Positions 8,525 to 16,023 of a DNA stretch of 24,604 nt are shown here, one piece after another. A program made the position numbers and the translations under genes. The notes below the pieces were generated by a model. The model did no database searches. It saw only the letters and a program-made list of their open reading frames with translations, and had not been told where the DNA came from. This stretch comes from a virus, in IMG/VR virus record IMGVR_UViG_3300024999_000378, positions 1-24,604 of that record. One strand, given 5' to 3'. Each line of letters opens with the position of its first letter. Position 1 is the stretch's first letter.

Positions 8525-10177
8525 ATGAGTAAATTTAATACATATATCGAGATTTGTGAAATGCCAGAAGGTGAATTGGCAGGTAGAACAAAAATTAAAA
8601 TGTCTGCTTGTGAGATATATCCAGACAAAAATCATTACAATGCAAATGGCATAACTTGGCTTAAACAATACATAGAAGATAATATTGCATCAACTATAGG
8701 AGCACCTTATGTTGTATCTTGGTTAGACGAAGAATTACAAATACCCTCAGATCACGGAACTATGTCTGTTGATGATGAAGGAAATATTGAATTTGACGGA
8801 GTTGCGGTAGGGAGTATTCAAGAAGCCTATACTGGAACAGTAAATATTGACGGTATAGATAAAGAAGCATTAATTACGGAAGGTTATTTATACAATCAGA
8901 GATATCCCCTATTTGTTGATTGGCTTAAAGAATCTCTTGCAAATGGAGAAAATATAAAGGGATCAATAGAGATTAATGGTAAAGGTGCAAATAAAAACAT
9001 AGAATATCTCGATGGATCTACCAATGAAGATGGCACTCTTAAGGTTGGAAGAATCCCAACTGTTTTTGATGTATCTGGATTAGCTATTTTATATATGTGT
9101 AATCCATCCGATAACACAAGTCAGGTTATTGAGATTAATCAAGTTATTGAAGATGAAAAAGTATTAGAAGACTTACAATTAGACATAAATACATCAATAG
9201 AACAAAACACCATAAACATTATCATAGAAGATGAGGTGAAAGAAGAATTGAGTAAACAAGTAAAAGAAAAGGTAATCGTAAAATCTAAATCTTTTGAGAT
9301 TAATGAATTAAGTTATGATGATATAGCAACTATCATTTCTAGAGCTTTTAATGCTGCAATGTCAATGAAAGAACCTAATGAATATTGCTATTATTATATG
9401 TACAAATTTTATCCACAAAGTCAAACAATAATTATGACCGATTATAATACTCCATCTGAATACTATAAAACAACATATAATATTACAAACAACGATGTCA
9501 CTATCGGAGATATTGTAGAAGTGGATATGGCTTGGATGCCTTCCAATGATGAACCTTCTGTAGAAGTTAATTCATTGTTGATTAAGGATATATTATCAAA
9601 AAAGAAAGATAAAGGAGGAAAAGAAAAAATGGATGAAAAACAGATTGCTGAAATCAATGCAAAATTGGATGATTTAACAGCAAAGTTAACTGATTCAGAT
9701 TCTAAAATTGTAGAGTCTAATACTAAAATTGATGAATTGAATTCTACTATTGCTGAATTAAATAGTACAGTTGTTGAAGCAAACAAAAACATCGAAGCTA
9801 AAACTACTGAACTTAATTTAGTAAATGAAGAATTAAATTCTTTAAAGGCGTTTAAGGAAGCAAAAGACATCGAAGCAAAAGAGGCAGAAGCACAAGCAAA
9901 AATAGCAGAAATTAATACATATTTTGAAGTAGAGATTAAGAAAAATGGGTTTAGTGAAGTAGAACTTAATTCTTTAAAAACTGAATATGTAGAAAAGAAT
10001 GATATGGAGGGACTTAAAGCAAAAGAAGCAGAATTGTGTGTCAAAAGAGTTAAGGAATTAAATTCTTTAAAAACCAACGTGGATATTGAATTGAATGCAA
10101 AAAACGACAATACTGATCTATTTATGGCAATCCACAACACTGAAAAATCCGAAGAAGATATTTCGGATTTATTTTAA
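8525..10177 (+). CDS. Prohead protease fused to capsid scaffold
   Basis: A 550-residue two-part protein between portal and capsid genes. Residues 1 to about 205 look like a prohead serine protease, with candidate catalytic His77 in SDHGTM and Ser147 in IKGSIEING. Residues 370-550 are a charged coiled coil rich in Lys, Glu and Leu, as expected of an assembly core. The ELN motif, followed by Ser, Ala or Leu, occurs at residues 404, 411, 429, 436, 480, 511 and 522. A variant VEVNS at 346-350 lies between protease and scaffold, suggesting self-cleavage during maturation. A strong internal ribosome site at 9611 would give separate scaffold. The ATG at 8525 follows AAAGGAGGTGAG. The catalytic residues are proposed by pattern only and the protease subfamily is not certain. 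Confidence 0.8.
   Translation: MSKFNTYIEICEMPEGELAGRTKIKMSACEIYPDKNHYNANGITWLKQYIEDNIASTIGAPYVVSWLDEELQIPSDHGTMSVDDEGNIEFDGVAVGSIQEAYTGTVNIDGIDKEALITEGYLYNQRYPLFVDWLKESLANGENIKGSIEINGKGANKNIEYLDGSTNEDGTLKVGRIPTVFDVSGLAILYMCNPSDNTSQVIEINQVIEDEKVLEDLQLDINTSIEQNTINIIIEDEVKEELSKQVKEKVIVKSKSFEINELSYDDIATIISRAFNAAMSMKEPNEYCYYYMYKFYPQSQTIIMTDYNTPSEYYKTTYNITNNDVTIGDIVEVDMAWMPSNDEPSVEVNSLLIKDILSKKKDKGGKEKMDEKQIAEINAKLDDLTAKLTDSDSKIVESNTKIDELNSTIAELNSTVVEANKNIEAKTTELNLVNEELNSLKAFKEAKDIEAKEAEAQAKIAEINTYFEVEIKKNGFSEVELNSLKTEYVEKNDMEGLKAKEAELCVKRVKELNSLKTNVDIELNAKNDNTDLFMAIHNTEKSEEDISDLF
9611..9631 (+). promoter_or_regulatory. Internal ribosome binding site and start for the scaffold
   Basis: AAAGGAGG lies inside the protease-scaffold gene, ten bases before an in-frame ATG at 9629. 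It is as strong as the Shine-Dalgarno sites before real genes here. The codons it occupies encode a Lys/Gly-rich linker (KKDKGGKEK) exactly at the join between the protease part and the coiled coil. Confidence 0.8.
9629..10177 (+). CDS. Scaffold protein from internal in-frame start
   Basis: Initiation at the internal ATG would make a 182-residue scaffold beginning MDEKQIAEINAKLDD, identical to the C-terminal third of the longer product. This follows the same plan as lambda C/Nu3, where a protease-scaffold fusion and a free scaffold share one frame and the free form is made in excess. The predicted product is almost all coiled coil, with seven ELN motifs that would let the protease shred it so that it can leave the shell. 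Sequence support is the strong Shine-Dalgarno site and the domain boundary; expression has not been shown. Confidence 0.7.
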   Translation: MDEKQIAEINAKLDDLTAKLTDSDSKIVESNTKIDELNSTIAELNSTVVEANKNIEAKTTELNLVNEELNSLKAFKEAKDIEAKEAEAQAKIAEINTYFEVEIKKNGFSEVELNSLKTEYVEKNDMEGLKAKEAELCVKRVKELNSLKTNVDIELNAKNDNTDLFMAIHNTEKSEEDISDLF

Positions 10178-10227
10178 TTTAACAAACAATAGTAAAAAAA
10201 TAAAATAAGAAATAGGAGGAATTAATA

Positions 10228-11052
10228 ATGAGTTTATTTAAGTTTTCTACACTCGGAGCCATCATGAATACAGTAAATAATCCTCGCGTTCAAGCAACTG
10301 CTGCTACAAAAAATGGTTATGTATTCAAAGTTACTGACAATTATACTTCTGGAGGTTCTAAATCTAGTGTTGCTATAGTTGTTGGTGCTGGTACTATTGC
10401 AAATGGTGCGGTTAGTTTTAACATTGGTGGCCAAAATGTATATACTACCATTGTTGCTGCCACTCAAACCACTGCTGCTTTAGCTGCTGCATTAATAAAA
10501 ACTAACTGTGATGCAGTTTTGCTAGGATTAGGATATACAGTAGCAATTAACACAGCAACAATTACAATTACTGCTCCTGCAAATGGTGCGTCAACTAATT
10601 CTGTTCTTTTGGATAATGTTAGTTTAGCAGACACTACTCTTACTCTCACACCTACTTATACTGCTGGAACTGACGCAGTAACTTACAAAGAAGCCGCTGA
10701 AGCATCTGCAAATGATGCTGGTGCAAAAGCCGATAAGCTTTATGTTGCAATGAATATCATTGATACGCCTGAATTATGGAATCAAGCAGATTTTGTCATT
10801 CCTGTCGGAAGTTATATCAGGGCTTTTAATCTTAATGATTTAATTGGTTATCCTGTTGAGTTATCAAGTGATTTGGTAACAACTGCTTATGGCAGTGTTG
10901 CTGTTGGAGAATATTTAGTTCCTGTACCTGCTGGTGCAAATGCAATGATGTGGAAGAAAGCAACTGATACTGGATATGCTTGTGTATTGAAAGTTATTGA
11001 GAAAACTACTTTTGGTGGAACTGGTTTCTATTGTAAGATCACAAACAACTAA
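10228..11052 (+). CDS. Probable head decoration protein with inserted beta domain
   Basis: A 274-residue protein between scaffold and major capsid, the usual decoration or head-stabilising position. The outer parts (1-40 and 151-274) seem to form one domain: an N-terminal arm, then ADKLYVAMNIID, VIPVGSYIRAF and a beta-rich C-terminus. Residues about 41-150 are low in charge, rich in Thr, Ala and Val, and carry a pattern (GAVSFNIGGQNVYTTIV, a helix of alanines, ATITITAPANG) seen in beta domains inserted in many phage structural proteins. The ATG follows ATAGGAGG. There is no ELN motif, so it is probably not processed and may be added after maturation. Function rests on position and composition. 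Confidence 0.65.
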   Translation: MSLFKFSTLGAIMNTVNNPRVQATAATKNGYVFKVTDNYTSGGSKSSVAIVVGAGTIANGAVSFNIGGQNVYTTIVAATQTTAALAAALIKTNCDAVLLGLGYTVAINTATITITAPANGASTNSVLLDNVSLADTTLTLTPTYTAGTDAVTYKEAAEASANDAGAKADKLYVAMNIIDTPELWNQADFVIPVGSYIRAFNLNDLIGYPVELSSDLVTTAYGSVAVGEYLVPVPAGANAMMWKKATDTGYACVLKVIEKTTFGGTGFYCKITNN

Positions 11053-11083
11053 TAAATAATATTTAAAAGGAGGATTAATAATA

Positions 11084-12202
11084 ATGAGTAATGTTTTAGG
11101 AATAGAGAATTTTAGACCAAGTGTTGAATTGAATAGCATTCAACCTGAACATAAATATACAGAAAAATCTCCTATTGTTGAGATTTTTAGTGCAATGGTT
11201 AGAGGTGAGGATACAAGTAGATTTGGGGAGAAGGCTAACAAAGCGAATGCTTATATTAAGAAATTAGGTACTGAGGCTTTGGCAGGTGATGGCAGAGCAA
11301 AAGTTGAATTGAACACAATTACAAGTCTTATGATTCAAGCACCTCTTCTTAAGAGGCTTCAGTTATTTAATTTTATGGGTAATGTAATAAATGTTGGATT
11401 TAATGAGAGATTACTTTATAAAGTATATAAACTTCAAGGTAAAATGTCTGGATTTCAGGCTAGTCAAGGTGATGTACCATTTGCAACCTCCACATGGAGT
11501 TATCGTGAAATGACAACTCAAACTATTTCTGGAGGTACAAGTATTAACTACAGGCAGTTAGCTACAGGAAACCCTGATAGTATTGCTCCTCTTGCAGAAC
11601 AAGTTTTAACTGATATGCAAAATAAAATTTTCTATACTGTAATGAATTCATTATATAATGGTGTTAAGAATGCAACTGGTATTAAAAATTTTGTTGAAGC
11701 TGCTGGAGTTACAAAAACATCAGTACAAAATATGTTAAAAACTACCCGTAGATGGGGAAATGTAGGAATTTTTGGTGATTATAGTGTGGTCTCTCAAATT
11801 AATGATATGACTGGATTTAATACAGATACCGCAGGAACTCTAGCCAAACAACTTCCTATCTCAGTAATTGAAGAAATTATGAAAACTGGTTTGATTTCTA
11901 CATTTTATAATAGTATTGTGACTGAAATTCCAAACAGTTATAATTTGCTAAAATTAAATTCTGATGGTACGATGTATGATACTTATTTACCCGAAGGTCT
12001 TCTTTTCTTCTTAGTTGCAGGGGAAACTGCATGTTTGCAAATTGGCTATCGTGGTGGATTGCAAAGTGCGACAGGATTTGATGTTGTAACAGGTGAATCT
12101 ATGACTAGATACGATCTTGAAGTGGGCAGCGTGATAATTCCTGAATATATCCCACAGATGGGTATTATTAGCGATTCTAATTTCCCTGTAGATAAACTGT
12201 AA
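11084..12202 (+). CDS. Major capsid protein (HK97-type fold expected)
   Basis: A 372-residue protein after the decoration gene, with a strong AAAAGGAGG site and followed by the strongest terminator of the region. The N-terminal 77 residues are charged and helical, like the delta domain of HK97-type capsid proteins. They contain SVELNS (13-18) and KVELNT (73-78). Cleavage after Asn77 would leave a mature protein of about 295 residues starting at TITSLMIQAP. The body has features of the fold: the GGTSINYRQLATG segment, the long helix LAEQVLTDMQNKIFYTVMNS and a beta-rich P-domain end. The call rests on gene order, length and layout. Confidence 0.85.
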   Translation: MSNVLGIENFRPSVELNSIQPEHKYTEKSPIVEIFSAMVRGEDTSRFGEKANKANAYIKKLGTEALAGDGRAKVELNTITSLMIQAPLLKRLQLFNFMGNVINVGFNERLLYKVYKLQGKMSGFQASQGDVPFATSTWSYREMTTQTISGGTSINYRQLATGNPDSIAPLAEQVLTDMQNKIFYTVMNSLYNGVKNATGIKNFVEAAGVTKTSVQNMLKTTRRWGNVGIFGDYSVVSQINDMTGFNTDTAGTLAKQLPISVIEEIMKTGLISTFYNSIVTEIPNSYNLLKLNSDGTMYDTYLPEGLLFFLVAGETACLQIGYRGGLQSATGFDVVTGESMTRYDLEVGSVIIPEYIPQMGIISDSNFPVDKL

Positions 12203-12234
12203 GCTAAATATAAAATTGTGAATCAGTAGACCTT

Positions 12235-12280
12235 ATAAAGAAAGGCAATTTAGACGAATTGCCTTTCTTTATTTACATTT
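12235..12280 (+). terminator. Intrinsic terminator after the major capsid gene
   Basis: A perfect 16-base-pair stem (ATAAAGAAAGGCAATT and its complement) with a six-base loop, followed by a T-rich TTACATTT. It would limit transcript flow from the highly needed capsid gene into the neck genes. Confidence 0.85.
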
Positions 12281-12331
12281 GGTGAATTACATAAAAAGAT
12301 AAAAATAAAGGAATAAATGGAGGAATAAAAT

Positions 12332-12880
12332 ATGGCGGTGAAAGAAACAAAGGAACAACTTAATACGGAAATATCCCAACAAACAGAAACCCTAGTACAA
12401 CAACATACTTATACCCCCCCTCTCATGGACTCATATTCATCCTTACAAAATCTGGCAGATAATGATATTTATTTTTCTTTAGTCCAAGGTGGAGATTTAA
12501 GCATAAAAGCAAATGGTTACTTAGATATGCTAAATCGTGACATAGTTTCTCTTCGTAATAATTCAAATGTATTTTTTGTTGGAACAGATAGTAAAGGATC
12601 ACATGCTCGTATCTATATTCAAAATCCTGATCTTCGTATTTATGTAGGTTTTGATTCAGAAGATGGAAAAATAAAACAACAAGTCTTGACAGATGAAGTA
12701 TGCCAAAAAATCCTTGATATAAAATCTCAAGAACAATTTGAAAAAGAAGTTCAAGAAAAAATTGTTTCTTATCATGAAAAAGTAAGAATTATAAATTATG
12801 CTAAAAAAGTTAAACTTGATAGTTTTGAGAAAATCACTTTTATTGAAGCACATTCGGGCAAGAAATTTAAAGAGATTTAA
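12332..12880 (+). CDS. Hypothetical protein between capsid and connector genes
   Basis: A 182-residue protein that I do not recognise. The first 30 residues are polar and Gln/Thr-rich and probably disordered. A beta-rich core follows (about 45-110: IYFSLVQGGDLSIKANGYL, ARIYIQNPDLRIYVGF), then a charged helix (120-160) and a short strand. The ATG has GGAGG nine bases upstream. It ends 12 bases before the connector candidate, so the two are likely co-translated. Position suggests a capsid-vertex or neck accessory. Its opening codons use unusually many C bases (a C-run near 12413-12422). Confidence 0.6.
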   Translation: MAVKETKEQLNTEISQQTETLVQQHTYTPPLMDSYSSLQNLADNDIYFSLVQGGDLSIKANGYLDMLNRDIVSLRNNSNVFFVGTDSKGSHARIYIQNPDLRIYVGFDSEDGKIKQQVLTDEVCQKILDIKSQEQFEKEVQEKIVSYHEKVRIINYAKKVKLDSFEKITFIEAHSGKKFKEI

Positions 12881-12892
12881 GGGGGTTAAAAT

Positions 12893-13306
12893 ATGGGAAC
12901 TCCCATCCAATCAGCATATGATTTATTCTTTTCCAAATCAGATGAAGACTTTTTTGGTAAAGAATTATTAGTTTTTCAATGGTTAAATTCTGCGATATCT
13001 AAATGCAAAAAATATGTCAAAAATTCTTTAGATTATATATTAGATAATGATTCAGATACAGATGGTAATTTTATTAATACTTTAGATGACGATGAATTAG
13101 AATTAATTGCTACTCAGATGTTATATGAATATTATAATAAGAAAGAATCATATCTTGTAAGCTTAAAAACACGCATAGGAACAAAAGACTTCAATTCACT
13201 TCCGAGTAAAAAACAAGAATTAGACGGAATACAAAATTCTAAAAGATTATTGAAGGAAGATATCAAAGAGTTACAACAAGAATTTAATACATATAAGTAT
13301 TCTTAA
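12893..13306 (+). CDS. Probable head-tail connector (adaptor) protein
   Basis: A 137-residue, mostly helical protein starting MGTPIQSAYDLFFSK. I associate this opening with small neck adaptor proteins of Firmicute phages (role like SPP1 gp15), which bind the portal after packaging. The acidic middle (LDDDELELIATQMLYEYY) and the C-terminal coiled coil (KRLLKEDIKELQQEF) fit that type. The Shine-Dalgarno is GGGGGTT. It lies between the capsid and head-closure genes, the normal adaptor slot. The call is based on general resemblance and order. Confidence 0.6.
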   Translation: MGTPIQSAYDLFFSKSDEDFFGKELLVFQWLNSAISKCKKYVKNSLDYILDNDSDTDGNFINTLDDDELELIATQMLYEYYNKKESYLVSLKTRIGTKDFNSLPSKKQELDGIQNSKRLLKEDIKELQQEFNTYKYS

Positions 13307-13321
13307 TAAGGTGGTGATTAA

Positions 13322-13534
13322 GTGAATATAATTGTTAAAACTCCACAAGGGGAAATGGAATTGTCTTATTATTGTGATAGGCAATATAAAAGGATTAATT
13401 TGATTATGAAAATGATTGAAGAACGATTTGGAGTTTCGTTATCCACTGATTGCCCTGAATTAAGACATGAAATTCTAACTATTTCCAATTTTACTCGTAG
13501 ATTACCTTCAATGATAAATGAGGTAATTAAATGA
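13322..13534 (+). CDS. Small hypothetical neck-region protein
   Basis: A 70-residue protein read from a GTG at 13322 after AAGGTGGTG. It begins NIIVKTPQGEMELSYYCD, a beta hairpin pattern, followed by a helix and a Pro-containing segment. Its stop overlaps the next ATG as ATGA, showing translational coupling to the head-closure candidate. I do not recognise it. It may be an assembly helper for the neck. Confidence 0.6.
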   Translation: MNIIVKTPQGEMELSYYCDRQYKRINLIMKMIEERFGVSLSTDCPELRHEILTISNFTRRLPSMINEVIK

Positions 13535-14712
13535 ATCTACATCAAGAATGGATGACAGATGGTGATTTATTTGGTGATGATTATCAAGATAATTTAATTA
13601 TACAAGATGCGATTGAAAGATTTGATATTCAAAGGTATCACTCTGCTGAAGGTTGTTCATTTGTAATTGACGAAGAAACAGAGCGAGGAGTAATTCAAGG
13701 CCATATTAATCCTATCAATAGTGATAATAAAGATAGAAAATTATTTTGTGCATTAGATAGTGTTGTAAAAACAGGTTCTATTGTTAAATGGGATAATAGA
13801 ACTTTTTTAGTTGTAACCAAACCTGAAAGCAATCAAGCTTATTTAAGTACAAAAATTTTAGAATCAAACAACACACTCCAATTCTACGACTCATCCTCAA
13901 CTCTCCACACAATCCCTTGCATAATCTCAAAAGGTTCAATCTCCCTAGACGAACAAAAAATAATATCAACATTAGATTCAGAAATTGCAGTACAAATAAG
14001 TAATACTTCAATTACTAGACAAATTCCAATGAATTACGTGTTTAAAATTGGAATGAGGAATTATACGGTAGTAAATATTGATGATATTACTGTGAATGGA
14101 TTATTGTTGATAAAAATGGTTTATAGCGAAGTTGAACAGGTATTTCCATCATATTCTCTTACTATTTTAAATGGAGATTCGATTCAAGCAGACCTTAATA
14201 CTCCTGTACAATTAAATATTCAAGTAAAAGATAGAGAAACAATAATTACATCTCCTTTGCTTACTTTTTCTTCGAGCAATAATTTAATTGCTACTGTATC
14301 AAACACAGGATTGGTAAGTTTCTTGTCTGTAGGGAATGTAAGTATCAGTTGCAAATTGGATAATGATAATTTGATTCAGGATAGTATTGAAATTGAAGTT
14401 GTTGAGGAAGAACAGCATAATTATACTGCAGTAATTAGTGGAAGTACAAGTATAATCAAAACGTACACTAAAGAATATTTAGCAGTATTCAAAAACAATG
14501 GTTTATCTATAGTTAAAGAATCATCTTTCTGGTTAACAGGAATTGATAACTTACCAACTACATTAGCAACTATTACATTACAAAATTCACTTAATAATAC
14601 TTGTGTAGTGCGAGGGGATACTTTAGGGTATGTAAAATTATGGTGCAAAAGTGTGGATGAAGAAATTGTTAGTCAGGATGGAATGGTTATTCAGGTAAAG
14701 AGTTTATTTTAG
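13531..14712 (+). CDS. Probable head-closure protein with two C-terminal Ig-like domains
   Basis: A 393-residue protein. Residues 1 to about 205 contain beta-rich pieces resembling head-closure (stopper) proteins: VVKTGSIVKWDNRTFLVV (78-95) and FKIGMRNYTVVNIDDITVNG (171-190), each a strand pair with a loop. Residues about 207-292 are a BIG2-type Ig domain, with the family signature TFSSSNNLIATVSNTGLVSF. Residues about 297-391 form a second Ig-like domain with the conserved Trp334 and Cys372. Ig-like domains on virion proteins often bind host surface sugars weakly and are commonly swapped between phages. A stretch near 13866-13955 is unusually rich in C compared with the rest of the gene. The stopper role rests on position after the adaptor. 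Confidence 0.65.
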   Translation: MNLHQEWMTDGDLFGDDYQDNLIIQDAIERFDIQRYHSAEGCSFVIDEETERGVIQGHINPINSDNKDRKLFCALDSVVKTGSIVKWDNRTFLVVTKPESNQAYLSTKILESNNTLQFYDSSSTLHTIPCIISKGSISLDEQKIISTLDSEIAVQISNTSITRQIPMNYVFKIGMRNYTVVNIDDITVNGLLLIKMVYSEVEQVFPSYSLTILNGDSIQADLNTPVQLNIQVKDRETIITSPLLTFSSSNNLIATVSNTGLVSFLSVGNVSISCKLDNDNLIQDSIEIEVVEEEQHNYTAVISGSTSIIKTYTKEYLAVFKNNGLSIVKESSFWLTGIDNLPTTLATITLQNSLNNTCVVRGDTLGYVKLWCKSVDEEIVSQDGMVIQVKSLF

Positions 14713-14750
14713 GAAGTGATAGTTAGATTTAAAGAAGGTGAATAGAAAAA

Positions 14751-15227
14751 ATGGGAAGGTTCTCAGAATTAGGCATAAATAAGACAACTATTTTAATGAA
14801 ATTACTTGAAAGAGAAGAAATAGTTAAATGTTTAGTTAACAATGAAAATAATTTTTTAGATGTACCATTGCCTAATAATTTTGATGTAACATCTTTGGTT
14901 TACTCACAAATATTTCCTTATCGTTTCATTCCAACTATTCAAGAATCTCCAAAAAGTTTTATCACAATGAAGTTTGGATATAAACCAAATGGAATGACAT
15001 ATAAAAATGGCAGTATTTACTTCTATATTATAATTCACAATTCACTATTAAAGACAGATTATGGGTCTTTAAGATATGATATGCTTTTAAATTACATAGA
15101 TGAAGTATTTAATTCTTCAAGAGATTTGGGATTAGGTAAATTGCCATTTTATGATATGGATGAATTTATAGTAAATGAAAGCTATTCGGGGGTTTATATT
15201 GCTTATAAATCTACCGAGTTTCAATGA
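14751..15227 (+). CDS. Probable tail terminator or tail completion protein
   Basis: A 158-residue protein after the head-closure candidate, the usual slot for tail completion and terminator proteins. It has an N-terminal helix, a central beta sheet (FITMKFGYKPNGMTYKNGS, IYFYIIIHNSLLKTDYGSLR) and a helix (YDMLLNYIDEVF), then a strand at the end (SGVYIAYKSTEF). This alpha-beta layout is that of tail terminators that cap the tube. The ATG has GAAGGTGA upstream. The function is inferred from order and layout. Confidence 0.55.
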   Translation: MGRFSELGINKTTILMKLLEREEIVKCLVNNENNFLDVPLPNNFDVTSLVYSQIFPYRFIPTIQESPKSFITMKFGYKPNGMTYKNGSIYFYIIIHNSLLKTDYGSLRYDMLLNYIDEVFNSSRDLGLGKLPFYDMDEFIVNESYSGVYIAYKSTEFQ

Positions 15228-15237
15228 TGTGATTAAT

Positions 15238-15966
15238 ATGGATATAGATAAGTATAATATTTACTTAAAAATACAAGAACCAATTGAATTCTATGATATT
15301 TGCACTATATATCAACCAAGTTTTATTGAAATATTCAAATACGGTATAGATAAATTTGAGAAATTACTTCTCCCTTACTATATTACATTAGATAATATTT
15401 ACGAAGAAATAACTGATGAACAAAAAGAAGGGTTGACTAATTTCGATTTAGTATGTAATTATCAAGAATTTATGTCATATTTACTTTTATCTTTAGATTT
15501 TTTTTGTAAATCTAAACTAGATTTTGATGAGAAAGGAATATCTTTTGAATCGTTTGATGGTAGGTTAAACAGAGATAATTTTGATGAATTTGCAGAAATT
15601 ATTTTGAAAATTTCTGGCAGAGAACGTGCTAAAAAAGAGAAGAAAAAGGTTTTCGCAAATGATAGACAAAAAGATATTTGGGAAAAACTTCAAGCAGGTA
15701 GAATGAGAAATGCTAAAAAGAATGAATTGAAAATGGAAGATGTAATTAATGTTTGTGAATATGGTGGAATCTCCTACATACCAGTCGAAGAAATAAAAAA
15801 ATGGAGTTTATGGAGGATTATTAATTGCTATAAAGCGATAATGGGAATTAATAATTATAAAGATAGTTTCAGCATTTTCTTAATAAGTGGGAAAAATGAA
15901 ATTATTGATGGAAAACATTGGAGTGAAGTAATTAAACTAGACTATAAACAACCTAAAGAATATTAA
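15238..15966 (+). CDS. Hypothetical protein next to tail tube
   Basis: I chose ATG 15238, ten bases after the previous stop, giving 242 residues beginning MDIDKYNIYLKIQEP. An upstream ATG at 15175 would add 21 residues but overlaps the preceding gene by 53 bases, so it is less likely. The protein is helical. It has a patterned N-terminal half (DICTIYQPSFIEIFKYGIDK), a basic linker (RERAKKEKKKVF, about residues 128-139) and a C-terminal helix pair around KKWSLWRIINCYKAI. This resembles helical tail assembly proteins, but I cannot name the family. It is likely co-transcribed with tail terminator and tube. Confidence 0.6.
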   Translation: MDIDKYNIYLKIQEPIEFYDICTIYQPSFIEIFKYGIDKFEKLLLPYYITLDNIYEEITDEQKEGLTNFDLVCNYQEFMSYLLLSLDFFCKSKLDFDEKGISFESFDGRLNRDNFDEFAEIILKISGRERAKKEKKKVFANDRQKDIWEKLQAGRMRNAKKNELKMEDVINVCEYGGISYIPVEEIKKWSLWRIINCYKAIMGINNYKDSFSIFLISGKNEIIDGKHWSEVIKLDYKQPKEY

Positions 15967-16023
15967 GTCTATTATATTATACAAAGATAAAAATAAATTA
16001 AAAAAAGAAAGAAGGTTTTATTT

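Noticed and set aside
9463-10140. Long open frame on the - strand (225 codons) across the scaffold region
   Set aside because: It mirrors the Glu/Lys/Leu-rich coiled coil, giving a Ser/Phe-rich low-complexity translation. It has no ribosome site, and the + strand gene is clearly coding.
15175-15237. Upstream ATG for the gene before the tail tube
   Set aside because: It would overlap the preceding gene by 53 bases, while ATG 15238 lies ten bases after that gene's stop.
14751-15966. Programmed frameshift joining the two overlapping neck/tail frames
   Set aside because: No slippery sequence is visible, and the second frame has its own well-placed start.
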